A stretch of DNA of 11,038 nt from Desulfobacterales bacterium (GTDB lineage Bacteria; Desulfobacterota; Desulfobacteria; Desulfobacterales; Desulfobacteraceae). Positions 1-7,664 of the stretch are shown here, piece by piece. Position 1 is the stretch's first letter. Every line of letters begins with the position of its first letter. The translations under genes were made by a program, and so were the position numbers. The stretch spans positions 1 to 11,038 of the forward strand of contig JAKSAU010001289.1 of NCBI GenBank assembly GCA_022361535.1. Direction: 5' to 3'. The notes below the pieces were generated by a model. It did not search any database. It was not told where the DNA came from and was given only the letters and a program-made list of their open reading frames with translations.

Positions 1-905
1 CCTACTACAGGTATACGTCCCATCTGAAGAATATATTGCTTAGAAACACCAAGGCCGTTCTTTTTATGAATCGGAATCTTTGTTGTTTCCTGATTATAAG
101 ATTCAACAGGGGCCGCTCTAAGATCGCCAAGGGTGCGTTCCATTGGCACCTCAACACCTTGCCCCGAGTCTTGTGCGTTGGGTTCCGGTACATGTTCTCC
201 TGCTGCAATAAGAGCGTTTACACGATCCCGATAGCCGCCCTCATCCTTCCCTGAAAGGTCTTTTTCACCGATATTGTCCAAAAAATTGCGGTAAAGCCGC
301 TTAGCTGAGAAATCCACCCGGCCAAGATCCAGAAAAATCCCAACCAGGACTTTGGCTATATCCTGGTGAGCGTAATACATATCAGCCAAAGCTGTCAGAA
401 CAGACTGGGTTAAGGTCGCTGACAGATCCTGCTCCCTGATGCGCTCCAGCCAAAGTTTGGCGAGTGTTTCATCACCTGGATTGGAAGATAGATAAACAGC
501 TGCAGCACTTTGGATCTCCTGGCAGCGACTTCCCGAAGTCAGATAAAATCGGGCAAGGCATGCCGTTAAAGCTGGTTCAGTACGTTTGGCTACCAAAGGC
601 GAAATCCAAGCACTGTCATAAATTCGGACAGCCTGTAGATATTTTTTTTCAGCCCGTGCCTGGATACCTGATCGTTCCCAAAGCTCCCCTTCCCTGAGCA
701 CGCTTTTTATCCGCCTTAAACCGACAATATCAAGGGCACTTCCAAGACCAAGACCTACCACAAGATAGACTATTGCAACAATAAGCGTTACCGGGAGACC
801 GGGGAACAAGGCCCCCGTCCATGGAAGCAGCACAAAAATAAAGGGGATCGTTATAAGAGTTGTAATCCAAAATCGGACACTGACATGCCTAAGGATGCGT
901 ATCAT
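1..905 (-). CDS. Membrane-anchored protein of unknown function, helical (TPR-like) soluble part, 3' end outside window
   Basis: This reading frame is open from an ATG at 905 to the window edge, about 301 codons without a stop, so the C-terminus is missing. An AGGAGG at 917-912 lies 6 nt before ATG 905; a second ATG at 908 is only 3 nt from it, so 905 is preferred. The start overlaps the end of the penicillin-binding protein gene by 17 nt, which suggests translational coupling. Two hydrophobic segments, roughly residues 11-30 and 37-58, are followed by a basic stretch (LRRIKSVLREGELW). The rest is a soluble region rich in Ala, Leu and aromatic residues (for example AEKKYLQAVRIYDSAW and LADMYYAHQDIAKVLVGIFL), which resembles helical repeats of TPR type. 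I cannot name a family. A role near the inner membrane with the upstream cell-wall enzyme is inference from context only. Confidence 0.75.
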   Translation of the reverse strand, partial: MIRILRHVSVRFWITTLITIPFIFVLLPWTGALFPGLPVTLIVAIVYLVVGLGLGSALDIVGLRRIKSVLREGELWERSGIQARAEKKYLQAVRIYDSAWISPLVAKRTEPALTACLARFYLTSGSRCQEIQSAAAVYLSSNPGDETLAKLWLERIREQDLSATLTQSVLTALADMYYAHQDIAKVLVGIFLDLGRVDFSAKRLYRNFLDNIGEKDLSGKDEGGYRDRVNALIAAGEHVPEPNAQDSGQGVEVPMERTLGDLRAAPVESYNQETTKIPIHKKNGLGVSKQYILQMGRIPVV

Positions 906-2976
906 CATTATCCTCCTGGCACAGGACATTCCCCTGTTTAATGGCCACAGTCATGGTCTTTAACTCTTTGGGGGGTTCAGGCTGTGGCTTGGGTAGATCC
1001 AATATCTGCCGCAGAAACCCGGGAACCTCTAACAATGATTCTGTGTTTTGCGATTCCGGTGGACACCCCGTTGTTATGTCAACGGTTTCAAACCGGATGT
1101 TCTCGGGAACATGGAAATTCCTTTCAGGCTCACCTTTCATCGCCCTGAGCATAAAATCAGTCCATATTGGTGCAGCTCCCCGTCCACCTGTAATACCCAC
1201 ACCTCTTTTGTCTTTTAATTTCTTTTTCTTATCAAAACCGGTCCATACCGACGTACATAAGGACGGGGTAAAGCCTGTAAACCAGGCATCGTTATAATTG
1301 TCTGTCGTGCCTGTTTTACCGGCTGCAGGCCGCTTAAACCCAAGTTTTCGAACCGAACGGCCAGAGCCCTGCTCCACAACACCTGCCATCATGTCTACCA
1401 CCTGGAAAGCTGTTGCCCGCTCAAGCACCTGGCGGTCGTTGATGATGCGTTCAAAAACAACCCGCCCCATGGCGTCTTCCACCCGCCAGAATAAAAAAGG
1501 ATCTCGTTTGACACCTAAATTGGCAAAAACGGAAAAGCTGGCTGCCATATCAAGTACCGTCACATCGGATGTACCCAAGGCAACTGAATAGACTGAGTTT
1601 AAAGGGCTTTTTACACCGCAGTTTTTAGCAACATCAATAACTGCATCCGGTCCAACAATTTCAACTATCTGAGCTGCAATCGTGTTTACCGAAGATATCA
1701 AAGCCTGCTTTAGTATCATGGGACCCCGGAACTGCCTTTCGAAATTTTTTGGGGCCCAGTCCGGGGCACCTGCAACAGGTATGGAGACCGGTTTGTCCAT
1801 ATACAAACTGGCCGGTTGAAGGCCTTGTTTTTGAAACCCGGCATAATATAGAAATGGCTTGAATCCGCTGCCGGCCTGGCGGCGCCCGTCCACGGCCCGG
1901 TTGAACTCGCTTGCGTAATAATCCCGCCCTCCAACCATGGCCTTGACAGCACCGCTGGCTGTATCAATGGCGACCAATGCTGCCTGGGTTTTTTCTTTTG
2001 AATCTTGATTTAACCCTATCAATTTATCCAGGCGGTCCAAACCGTCCCGCACTGAGGCTTCAGCCTCCGACTGCAGCCGTGGGTCCAATGTTGAATAAAC
2101 TTTTATCCCACCATGGTACACCACATCTTCACCATATACCGAAATAAGTTCCCGAATCAGGGCATCGAGAAAATAACTGCCTGTTCGAGAGTCGGTCCTG
2201 CCCTTATGAAGCACCGGACGTGTCAGGTCAACCTGATCTGCTGTTTCACGGTCAATATACCCTGCCGCCACCATCCGCCCCAAAACAATCCGGCGACGTT
2301 CCAGTGCCTTTTCATAGTGTCGAAACGGATTATACTGGGTTGGGGATTTTGGCAAACCTGCCAGCAGGGAGGCTTCGGAAAGATCTAATTCTTGAGCCGG
2401 TTTATTAAAAAATGTCCGGGCCGCTTTTTCTATTCCCTGGGCACCGGCCCCAAAGTGAATCTGGTTGACATACGCTTCAAGAATTTCTTCTTTTGTGTTG
2501 GCTTCCTCAATCTGAAGGGCCACCAGCAGTTCCTTGAATTTTCGATGCCAGGTTTTCTCAAAACTGAAAAACAAATTTTTGGCCAACTGCTGGGTAATGG
2601 TAGACGCCCCCTGTATTTTCCCAGGCTTAAACAGGGTGACATACAACCCTTTTATAATTCTTAGTTTATTGATGCCGCTGTGCTCAAAGAACCTGTGGTC
2701 TTCAGTGGCGACAATGGCATTTAAAAAATCAGGAGAAACCATGTCAAGTGGGACCGCCTGACGCTCCCCCAATCCTATGAGCACCTGCCCGTCTGACGCA
2801 TAGATCAGGCTCTGGGGAGTTTCTATGATCCGGCTTAAAGGAGATGGTAGTTTGGGTAAATCCTTAGTTACCTGAAACACAAGAATACTTCCCCCGGCTA
2901 TTCCTATGCCGGTAATCAAAAGAGTACTGTAAAAAAGCACACGAAGGGTCGTCAAAATAGCTGAAACCGGCTTCAT
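889..2976 (-). CDS. mrcA: Class A penicillin-binding protein (PBP1A family), glycosyltransferase plus transpeptidase
   Basis: This bifunctional enzyme polymerises lipid II into glycan strands and cross-links the peptides on the outer face of the inner membrane. Numbering from the ATG at 2976 gives 695 residues. A membrane anchor lies at about 8-35. The GT51 glycosyltransferase domain has EDHRFFEHSG (catalytic Glu92), GASTITQQLAKN (123-134) and a QIHFGAGAQGIEKAA block (172-186). The transpeptidase has S370-G-F-K373 as the active-site SxxK, S429-V-N431 and K554-T-G556. It is shorter than the E. coli enzyme of about 850 residues and seems to lack the large inserted domain between the two catalytic parts. 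The frame is open upstream to an ATG at 3021, but ATG 2976 is preferred: it forms an ATGA overlap with the stop of the preceding gene, has a purine-rich AAAGGGGAAG upstream, and starts just before the anchor. The C-terminal tail is proline-rich (LPKPQPEPPKEL). The family is certain; the mrcA symbol is by family resemblance. Confidence 0.95.
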   Translation of the reverse strand: MKPVSAILTTLRVLFYSTLLITGIGIAGGSILVFQVTKDLPKLPSPLSRIIETPQSLIYASDGQVLIGLGERQAVPLDMVSPDFLNAIVATEDHRFFEHSGINKLRIIKGLYVTLFKPGKIQGASTITQQLAKNLFFSFEKTWHRKFKELLVALQIEEANTKEEILEAYVNQIHFGAGAQGIEKAARTFFNKPAQELDLSEASLLAGLPKSPTQYNPFRHYEKALERRRIVLGRMVAAGYIDRETADQVDLTRPVLHKGRTDSRTGSYFLDALIRELISVYGEDVVYHGGIKVYSTLDPRLQSEAEASVRDGLDRLDKLIGLNQDSKEKTQAALVAIDTASGAVKAMVGGRDYYASEFNRAVDGRRQAGSGFKPFLYYAGFQKQGLQPASLYMDKPVSIPVAGAPDWAPKNFERQFRGPMILKQALISSVNTIAAQIVEIVGPDAVIDVAKNCGVKSPLNSVYSVALGTSDVTVLDMAASFSVFANLGVKRDPFLFWRVEDAMGRVVFERIINDRQVLERATAFQVVDMMAGVVEQGSGRSVRKLGFKRPAAGKTGTTDNYNDAWFTGFTPSLCTSVWTGFDKKKKLKDKRGVGITGGRGAAPIWTDFMLRAMKGEPERNFHVPENIRFETVDITTGCPPESQNTESLLEVPGFLRQILDLPKPQPEPPKELKTMTVAIKQGNVLCQEDNDDTHP

Positions 2977-3845
2977 TGGTCTTCCCCTTTCAGGGCAAGG
3001 CTCAATTGCCAGACCGCCCATTCCCTTGCCTTAATCAGGACAACCCGTGTTTCACCCAGTTGGTTGAATTCAAATCCCAGCTGGATAAACCCTTCATCAG
3101 CCGTATTCCACACACCGACCCGGCCAATGGTACCAGTCCTTGTCAACAATGTCTCAGCATCATGGATCAGGTCCGGCATCATGTCCGGCGGCAGCCTGAA
3201 AACAGCTTGAAAGAACATATCTGCAGGATAAACAGACCCGGAAAATCCCGGGATATCTTCTAAAGCCCCCTGGAAGAAAGGGTCTGCTGTGGTGCTAGTC
3301 AAAGCTTGGTTTTCCAGATCAATCTGGTGGATCACACGGTTTCCGGAATCAATAAAATAAATTTTCACCCCACCTATCCGGCCTTCACAAAAAATTCGGT
3401 CGGTCGTGCTGCCGTTGAGCAGCCAGATTAGTCGCGCGGGCTCAATCAACTTATGACGATGGTTGGGTGTTAGGGATAGATAAAGCTGCCGGAATCTGTC
3501 CTTGTCAAGGTTGGCCCATTCACCAGCACCAAGCCCTTGTGTCAAATCCAAAAAAGAATCTGCATTCCGGGCAGTCCGTCCTAAAGTTTCACGCTGCAGT
3601 ATCATTTGATTCAATGATTGACGGGCATTGACGGTATGGCGGCCCGTTTCCCAAATACTTCCGATTTCAGGCCTGCTATCGTTAGTAGACATCAGGTACC
3701 TGCCGGCCAGCGACTCACACCAGTCAAATCGGAACTCTGAAACGATAATCACAAGGGTGAGAATAATGACACCGAGGTTAAGAAAAGAGACGCTTCGCTT
3801 CAGCCATTCCCCCACGGTTGAAGACGCATACCAGTGTTGTATCAT
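2973..3845 (-). CDS. Single-pass membrane protein of unknown function encoded before the PBP gene
   Basis: This is a 290-residue protein with one clear hydrophobic helix at about 18-38 (SVSFLNLGVIILTLVIIVSE), followed by a probably extracytoplasmic domain (inference). No catalytic motif is recognised. The soluble part contains an Arg- and Asn-rich helix region (about 60-110), a segment with alternating hydrophobic residues (GRIGGVKIYFIDSGNRVIH) that looks like beta strands, and a Trp-containing C-terminus. The stop codon overlaps the PBP start by 4 nt (ATGA), so the two are probably translated together, and the topology would place the protein beside the PBP. A role as a PBP partner is inference. 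The ATG at 3845 has no convincing ribosome site; a GTG at 3815 would still keep the whole helix. The gap to the upstream gene is 37 nt. Confidence 0.8.
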   Translation of the reverse strand: MIQHWYASSTVGEWLKRSVSFLNLGVIILTLVIIVSEFRFDWCESLAGRYLMSTNDSRPEIGSIWETGRHTVNARQSLNQMILQRETLGRTARNADSFLDLTQGLGAGEWANLDKDRFRQLYLSLTPNHRHKLIEPARLIWLLNGSTTDRIFCEGRIGGVKIYFIDSGNRVIHQIDLENQALTSTTADPFFQGALEDIPGFSGSVYPADMFFQAVFRLPPDMMPDLIHDAETLLTRTGTIGRVGVWNTADEGFIQLGFEFNQLGETRVVLIKAREWAVWQLSLALKGEDQ

Positions 3846-3882
3846 ATTAGTTTCGATTCATGGAAAATTGAAGTACCGAAAA

Positions 3883-4503
3883 TCAGGCCTTACCGGCTGC
3901 TTTCATGGAATCATTAAAAACCGTGTAGAAGCTCTCATGCTCTGACAGGGCAACGGCCAGAATATCATCTACCAGTGTCTCGTCTTGCTGTTCAAGATCC
4001 CGGGACTGAATGACGTAATTCACACTGGAATGAAGGGCTGCCATAGCATTTCCGGTTTCCGCACCTGCACTGACTTTTACCAGGCAAATTCTGCGGCGCA
4101 AAGACATATCCAGATCATCCATATGGATTGCCATCTTTTTTTCTGCATCAAATACGTCATCTACTATTACCAAGGGATAGGCATTGTATTCAAGATTTCT
4201 GAGAGCTTGAGCCGGACTTTCAGGAACATGTGCGTTAAATCCCGACTTTGTAATACTTGCCATGACTCTGTTTCTTGCCAGAGACGGCGCCATACATACC
4301 AAGGCCTGCTTTAAACCACCCCGCTGAAACTGCAGTGCCTCGGCGCCCTGTGCCGGTTCCGATTGAGAACCAGCTGGGTTAGACGCCTTTACAGGTATGG
4401 AAGATTTACATTTCGGACATTTGAAGGCAGAATCTTTATGCTTAGGAATTTTATCATCCGGCAGGTTCAATTTTGTTCTACACTGTGGGCAAGTGATATT
4501 CAT
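3883..4503 (-). CDS. Zinc-ribbon protein with degenerate receiver-like domain
   Basis: This is a 206-residue protein, probably cytoplasmic. Residues 1-40 form a short zinc ribbon with Cys5-x2-Cys8 and Cys29-x2-Cys32, like the MJ0042-type zinc-ribbon domains found at the N-terminus of many deltaproteobacterial proteins. After a linker rich in Ser, Pro and Gln (41-62), residues 65-170 read like a response-regulator receiver fold: a strand (QALVCMAP), a helix, a second strand, then YPLVIVDD (109-116), where Asp115 or Asp116 falls at the phospho-acceptor place, and a strand ICLVKVSA with Ser145 at the conserved Thr/Ser position. The paired acidic residues expected after the first strand are absent, and the conserved Lys of the last strand appears replaced (YVIQSRDL). 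Phosphorylation is therefore doubtful. GGAGGGG lies 7 nt before the ATG, which shares one base with the stop of the upstream motor gene. Confidence 0.88.
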   Translation of the reverse strand: MNITCPQCRTKLNLPDDKIPKHKDSAFKCPKCKSSIPVKASNPAGSQSEPAQGAEALQFQRGGLKQALVCMAPSLARNRVMASITKSGFNAHVPESPAQALRNLEYNAYPLVIVDDVFDAEKKMAIHMDDLDMSLRRRICLVKVSAGAETGNAMAALHSSVNYVIQSRDLEQQDETLVDDILAVALSEHESFYTVFNDSMKAAGKA

Positions 4504-5669
4504 TATTGGTCCCCTCCATAGCTGCGGTCAATTTCCAGAGAATCAATCCGGGTAGTGGACTCGCCTCTGGCACTCTTGATACTGTCAAGCCCGCGGCCGA
4601 CAATATCCTTTCGGGATGCATAAGCCATTGCAGTGGCCTCATCAATTTTTCCCTCTTCATAGAGGGAGACGATGAATTCATCAAAAGAAATCATCCCTTG
4701 AGCCTTACCTGCGGTGATAATGTCATTAAAGGTTTTTCCCTCGGACTCACCATTAAGAATTGAGTCCTTGACCCTGAGGTTGGTTGCCATAACTTCAAAA
4801 GCCGCGACACGGCCTCCCCCTAGTTTGGGGAGCAAACGCTGGGCTACAATCCATCGAACAGTATCAGCCAGGCGGATTCGGATCTGTTTTTCCTCTTCCA
4901 TGGAAAACATACCCAGAACACGGTTAATGGTTTGGCCGGCATCTACAGTATGCAAGGTAGTCAGTACCAAGTGACCGGTTTCAGCAGCAGCCAAACCGAT
5001 TTCAACGGTTTCCCTGTCCCTCATCTCACCAACCAGAATAACTTTTGGCGCCTGGCGAAGTGAAGCTCTCAGTCCTGAAGCAAAGGTATCGAAATCCATA
5101 CCCAGTTCCCGCTGATTAAAGGTCGATTTTTTTTGGGTATGCTGATACTCAATCGGGTCTTCCAGGGTAATGACATGAACTGATTTGGTCTCGTTAATCT
5201 TATCCAAAAGTGCGGCAAGAGATGTTGATTTACCAGAACCTGTAGCGCCGGTAACAAAAATGATACCGTTTTTCTCTTCAGCCATGGGGTGGAAACTTTT
5301 AGGCAGATTCATGCCTTCAATGGTAGGAATCTTGGTTTCAAGCTTTCTGAGAACAATGGCGTATTTTCCGGCCCTGGAAAAGATATTCACCCTGAACCTT
5401 GCCTTGGTACCTAACTGGTAGGACAAATCGCAGCTGCCTTCACGAAGCAGAGTTTCCGTTAGTTTTCTATCATTATTTATAAGATTAAGAGCCAATACTT
5501 CCGTTTGAAACGGGGTAAGAATCTTAAATTCCGGTTCAACATTGACTGTTACAAGCTGACCCGAACTTTCAACCTGAAGTGGCTTACCCGGAGTAAAGTT
5601 TAGGTCTGATACATTATCATGGGAATCGAGCATCTTGGATAGAATATAATCAAGCTGCTGTTTTTTCAT
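4503..5669 (-). CDS. Second PilT/PilU-type retraction ATPase
   Basis: This 388-residue hexameric secretion-type ATPase is of the kind that powers type IV pilus disassembly from the cytoplasmic face of the inner membrane. It shows Walker A GATGSGKST (141-149), an Asp box around VITLEDPIEY (166-175), a Walker B region KVILVGEMRDRET with the presumed catalytic Glu215, and a His box TGHLVLTTLH (231-240). The LRQAP string just before Walker B is shared with PilU-type proteins and differs from LREDP in its neighbour. The AIRNLIRE signature of true PilT is not conserved; the equivalent region reads NLRVKDSILNGE (297-308). The C-terminal tail of about 50 residues is longer than in the neighbouring PilT. 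AGGAGG precedes the ATG, and the gene follows pilT by 25 nt. It probably works with PilT as an accessory motor (inference from the PilT/PilU pairs of other bacteria). No other pil genes are in the window. Confidence 0.93.
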   Translation of the reverse strand: MKKQQLDYILSKMLDSHDNVSDLNFTPGKPLQVESSGQLVTVNVEPEFKILTPFQTEVLALNLINNDRKLTETLLREGSCDLSYQLGTKARFRVNIFSRAGKYAIVLRKLETKIPTIEGMNLPKSFHPMAEEKNGIIFVTGATGSGKSTSLAALLDKINETKSVHVITLEDPIEYQHTQKKSTFNQRELGMDFDTFASGLRASLRQAPKVILVGEMRDRETVEIGLAAAETGHLVLTTLHTVDAGQTINRVLGMFSMEEEKQIRIRLADTVRWIVAQRLLPKLGGGRVAAFEVMATNLRVKDSILNGESEGKTFNDIITAGKAQGMISFDEFIVSLYEEGKIDEATAMAYASRKDIVGRGLDSIKSARGESTTRIDSLEIDRSYGGDQ

Positions 5670-5694
5670 GCCGTCCTCCTATTGGGTAAGATGA

Positions 5695-6777
5695 TCAGGC
5701 TTCGGTAAAATCTGCGGGTGGATTCTTGAGGAAGGGTCTGAAATCACCCTTGTTATTGGCCTTTGTATAGGCTTCATCCGCACCGATCCATCCTTTTTGA
5801 TATAGATCCATTATTGCGTCATCCAGCAACTGCATACCGTATTGCTTCCCAGTCTGAATCATGGAGGGTATCTGATGGGTTTTAGCTTCCCGGATCAAAT
5901 TGCGTACCGCAGGGGTGGCAACTAGGATCTCCAGTGCAGCGCACCTGCCCCGCTTGTCAATCCTTTTGAACAGCACCTGGGCCACAACAGCCCTGAGACC
6001 GTCTGAAAGGGTGGACCGGATTTGGGCCTGCTCTGTACTGGGAAACACTTCTATGATCCTGTCGACTGTCTTTGGAGCACTTGATGTATGCAGGGTACCA
6101 AAAACCAGGTGACCTGTAGAGGCAGCCTCAATGGCCAAGGAGATGGTTTCAAGGTCGCGAAGCTCACCTACCAATATTATATCAGGGTCTTCACGCAAGG
6201 CGCCGCGAAGGGCTGAAGAAAAGGTCTGGGTATGAAGCCCCACCTCCCTGTGGTTTACAATACAATTCTGGCTTTTATGCACAAATTCTATAGGGTCTTC
6301 TACTGTTATGATGTGATCTTTACGGGTACGGTTGGCCTGGTCAATGATGGCAGCCAGGGTCGTTGATTTACCTGAACCCGTGGGACCGGTAACTAAGACA
6401 AGCCCTCTTGGCAAATCCGCAAGTTTTGAAATCACAGGCGGCAGGCCAAGTTGTTCGGCAGTCATTATGTTTGAAGGAATTTCACGGAATACGGCAGCAA
6501 TACCGTTTTTTTGCATGAAATAGTTGGCCCTGTAGCGGGCAAGTCCTGGGATTTCGTAGCCGAAATCCACATCCCCGGTTTCTTCAAATACTTTTATCTT
6601 TTCCTGGGAGGTGATTTCATACAGCATCCCCCGCAATTTATCCGAGGTCAGCTTCTCATATTTGATCCGTTCAATATCACCGTGAAGCCTCAAGGCCGGC
6701 TGCTGGCCGGCGGTCAGATGGAGGTCAGAGGCTCCCTGGTCATGCATGAGCTTGAAAAAAGCATCGATTTCAGCCAT
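5695..6777 (-). CDS. pilT: Type IV pilus retraction ATPase PilT
   Basis: PilT hydrolyses ATP to pull pilin subunits back into the inner membrane, driving twitching motility. At 360 residues it is close to the usual PilT length. It has the N-terminal domain with ASDLHLTAGQQPALR (16-30), Walker A GPTGSGKST (131-139), the Asp box HIITVEDPIEF (155-165), Walker B DIILVGELRDLET with Glu205, the His box TGHLVFGTLH (221-230) and the PilT signature AVRNLIRE (290-297), here with Val in place of the more usual Ile. A moderate AAAGGTG ribosome site lies 5 nt before the ATG at 6777. It is the first gene of the minus-strand cluster, with 353 nt of non-coding sequence before it, so the operon promoter should lie there unless the cluster is read through from divIVA. 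Confidence 0.96.
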   Translation of the reverse strand: MAEIDAFFKLMHDQGASDLHLTAGQQPALRLHGDIERIKYEKLTSDKLRGMLYEITSQEKIKVFEETGDVDFGYEIPGLARYRANYFMQKNGIAAVFREIPSNIMTAEQLGLPPVISKLADLPRGLVLVTGPTGSGKSTTLAAIIDQANRTRKDHIITVEDPIEFVHKSQNCIVNHREVGLHTQTFSSALRGALREDPDIILVGELRDLETISLAIEAASTGHLVFGTLHTSSAPKTVDRIIEVFPSTEQAQIRSTLSDGLRAVVAQVLFKRIDKRGRCAALEILVATPAVRNLIREAKTHQIPSMIQTGKQYGMQLLDDAIMDLYQKGWIGADEAYTKANNKGDFRPFLKNPPADFTEA

Positions 6778-7130
6778 TTGAACACCTTTCGATTTGTTTT
6801 ATCCCAACCTTTGGGGTTGTTGAAGATACGGTCCGGAAAAGCATCCTTCAGTTACTCCGGGCCGGTTGTAACGTGTTCAGGTACGGTGCTGTCAGCCAGA
6901 TTCCCCATGGTGTGAACGCCATTAGGAAATATGTTTTACCTGCCCTGGCTGAAGAATTTATCACGTCTTAGTTCTGGCCGCAAATTAAAACCTTGCTTTT
7001 GGGTAGTGAATGACATTGCCTAATAGAGGATTTTTGTGGCTATGGTTGTGTTACGTTTGGACTTTAGCCTGATTGCAGGCAATGCCTGCGTATGAATTGA
7101 GTCCGCCTGCGGACTATAAATTTCTTGCGG
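6778..7130. other. Non-coding interval between divIVA and pilT
   Basis: I see no credible gene in this 353-nt interval. The only minus-strand open frame with an ATG is 18 codons (6908-6852) and lacks a ribosome site. The right end (about 7059-7152) is a cluster of palindromes listed separately. A weak minus-strand promoter candidate is TTGCGG (6983-6978), a 17-nt spacer and TAAATT (6960-6955). It matches only 3 and 4 of 6 consensus bases, so I do not list it as a feature. It would leave a pilT leader of about 170 nt. Confidence 0.6.
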
Positions 7131-7152
7131 CTATGCCTGCCTGATAAATTTC
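7059..7152. repeat. REP-like palindrome cluster at the 3' end of the divIVA-like gene
   Basis: Two perfect short hairpins lie close together: GCAGGC (7075-7080) with GCCTGC (7084-7089) around AAT, and AGTCCGC (7100-7106) with GCGGACT (7109-7115) around CT. GCCTGC recurs at 7105-7110 and 7135-7140. The 9-mer ATAAATTTC occurs twice (7116-7124 and 7144-7152), and the second copy is inside the divIVA-like coding region. GGACT at 7059-7063 can also pair with AGTCC at 7100-7104, so an alternative fold is possible. Neither hairpin is followed by a T-run on either strand, so they are not classical intrinsic terminators. It may be a small repeated palindromic element or a transcript-end structure; only a genome-wide search could separate these. 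Confidence 0.5.
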
Positions 7153-7631
7153 AAAGCTGCATCTGATTCATCAGCCGCTTTGTTTTCCTCTTTTGTCATT
7201 TCAAGGAGTTTTGAATGGGACTCAAGCACAGAACTGATTTGCATCTCAAGTTGAATCCGCTGGCGTTTGAGTTCCGTTATATCGCTATGAAGCTGGGAGA
7301 GCCTCTTGTGTGCCCGGTTTAAAATTTTTTCAGCTTCCACTTCAGCATTGGCAATCACGACCTGGGCTGATTTTTTTGCATTTTCTTTCATCTGATCCAG
7401 GACCTTCTGGGACTGAATCATGGCGTTTTTCATGGAATCTTCACGTTTCCGGTAACCTTGGTTTTCAAGTTCCAGACGGTGCTTTTCCTTTTTCATCGCT
7501 TCGATGGTTAAGTCCTGGGATTCCAGTTCTCTGGCCACTTCCTCAAGAAAGGTATCAACTTCCTGTACATCAAACCCTCTAAACCGGGTAGAAAACTCCT
7601 TTTGTTTGACAACCAGTGGTGTAACTCCCAT
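7131..7631 (-). CDS. divIVA: DivIVA-domain coiled-coil protein
   Basis: This is a 166-residue protein. The N-terminus (1-35) carries the DivIVA family signature: TPL at 4-6, KEFSTRFRGFD (11-21) and EVDTFLEEVA (24-33), the region that contacts curved membrane in characterised homologues. From about 35 to 150 it is charged heptad-like sequence with few prolines, expected to form a coiled coil (for example MKKEKHRLELENQGYRK and EAEKILNRAHKRLSQLHSD). DivIVA proteins mark poles or septa in Gram-positives; the role of the shorter deltaproteobacterial versions is poorly known. AAGGGAG lies 7 nt before the ATG, and the gene follows yggT by 33 nt, a pairing common in other genomes. The last codons (KFIRQA and TAG) lie inside a repeat-like sequence, so the native C-terminus may have been replaced. 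Confidence 0.9.
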   Translation of the reverse strand: MGVTPLVVKQKEFSTRFRGFDVQEVDTFLEEVARELESQDLTIEAMKKEKHRLELENQGYRKREDSMKNAMIQSQKVLDQMKENAKKSAQVVIANAEVEAEKILNRAHKRLSQLHSDITELKRQRIQLEMQISSVLESHSKLLEMTKEENKAADESDAALKFIRQA

Positions 7632-7664
7632 AAGAATGCTCCCTTTTTTTGTCTAAGAGTTTGG

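Noticed and set aside
464..697. Plus-strand open frame of 77 codons within the left-edge gene
   Set aside because: The opposite strand carries a continuous open frame with a strong ribosome site and membrane helices; this one has neither.
6813..6827. CAACC/GGTTG inverted repeat before pilT
   Set aside because: A 5-bp stem with a 5-nt loop is within chance expectation and has no supporting context.
6852..6908. 18-codon minus-strand frame before pilT (begins MGNLADSTVPEH)
   Set aside because: It is too short, has no ribosome site and no sign of selection.
7075..7115. Intrinsic terminator for the yggT-divIVA unit
   Set aside because: Both hairpins are perfect but short, and neither is followed by a T-run in the direction of transcription.
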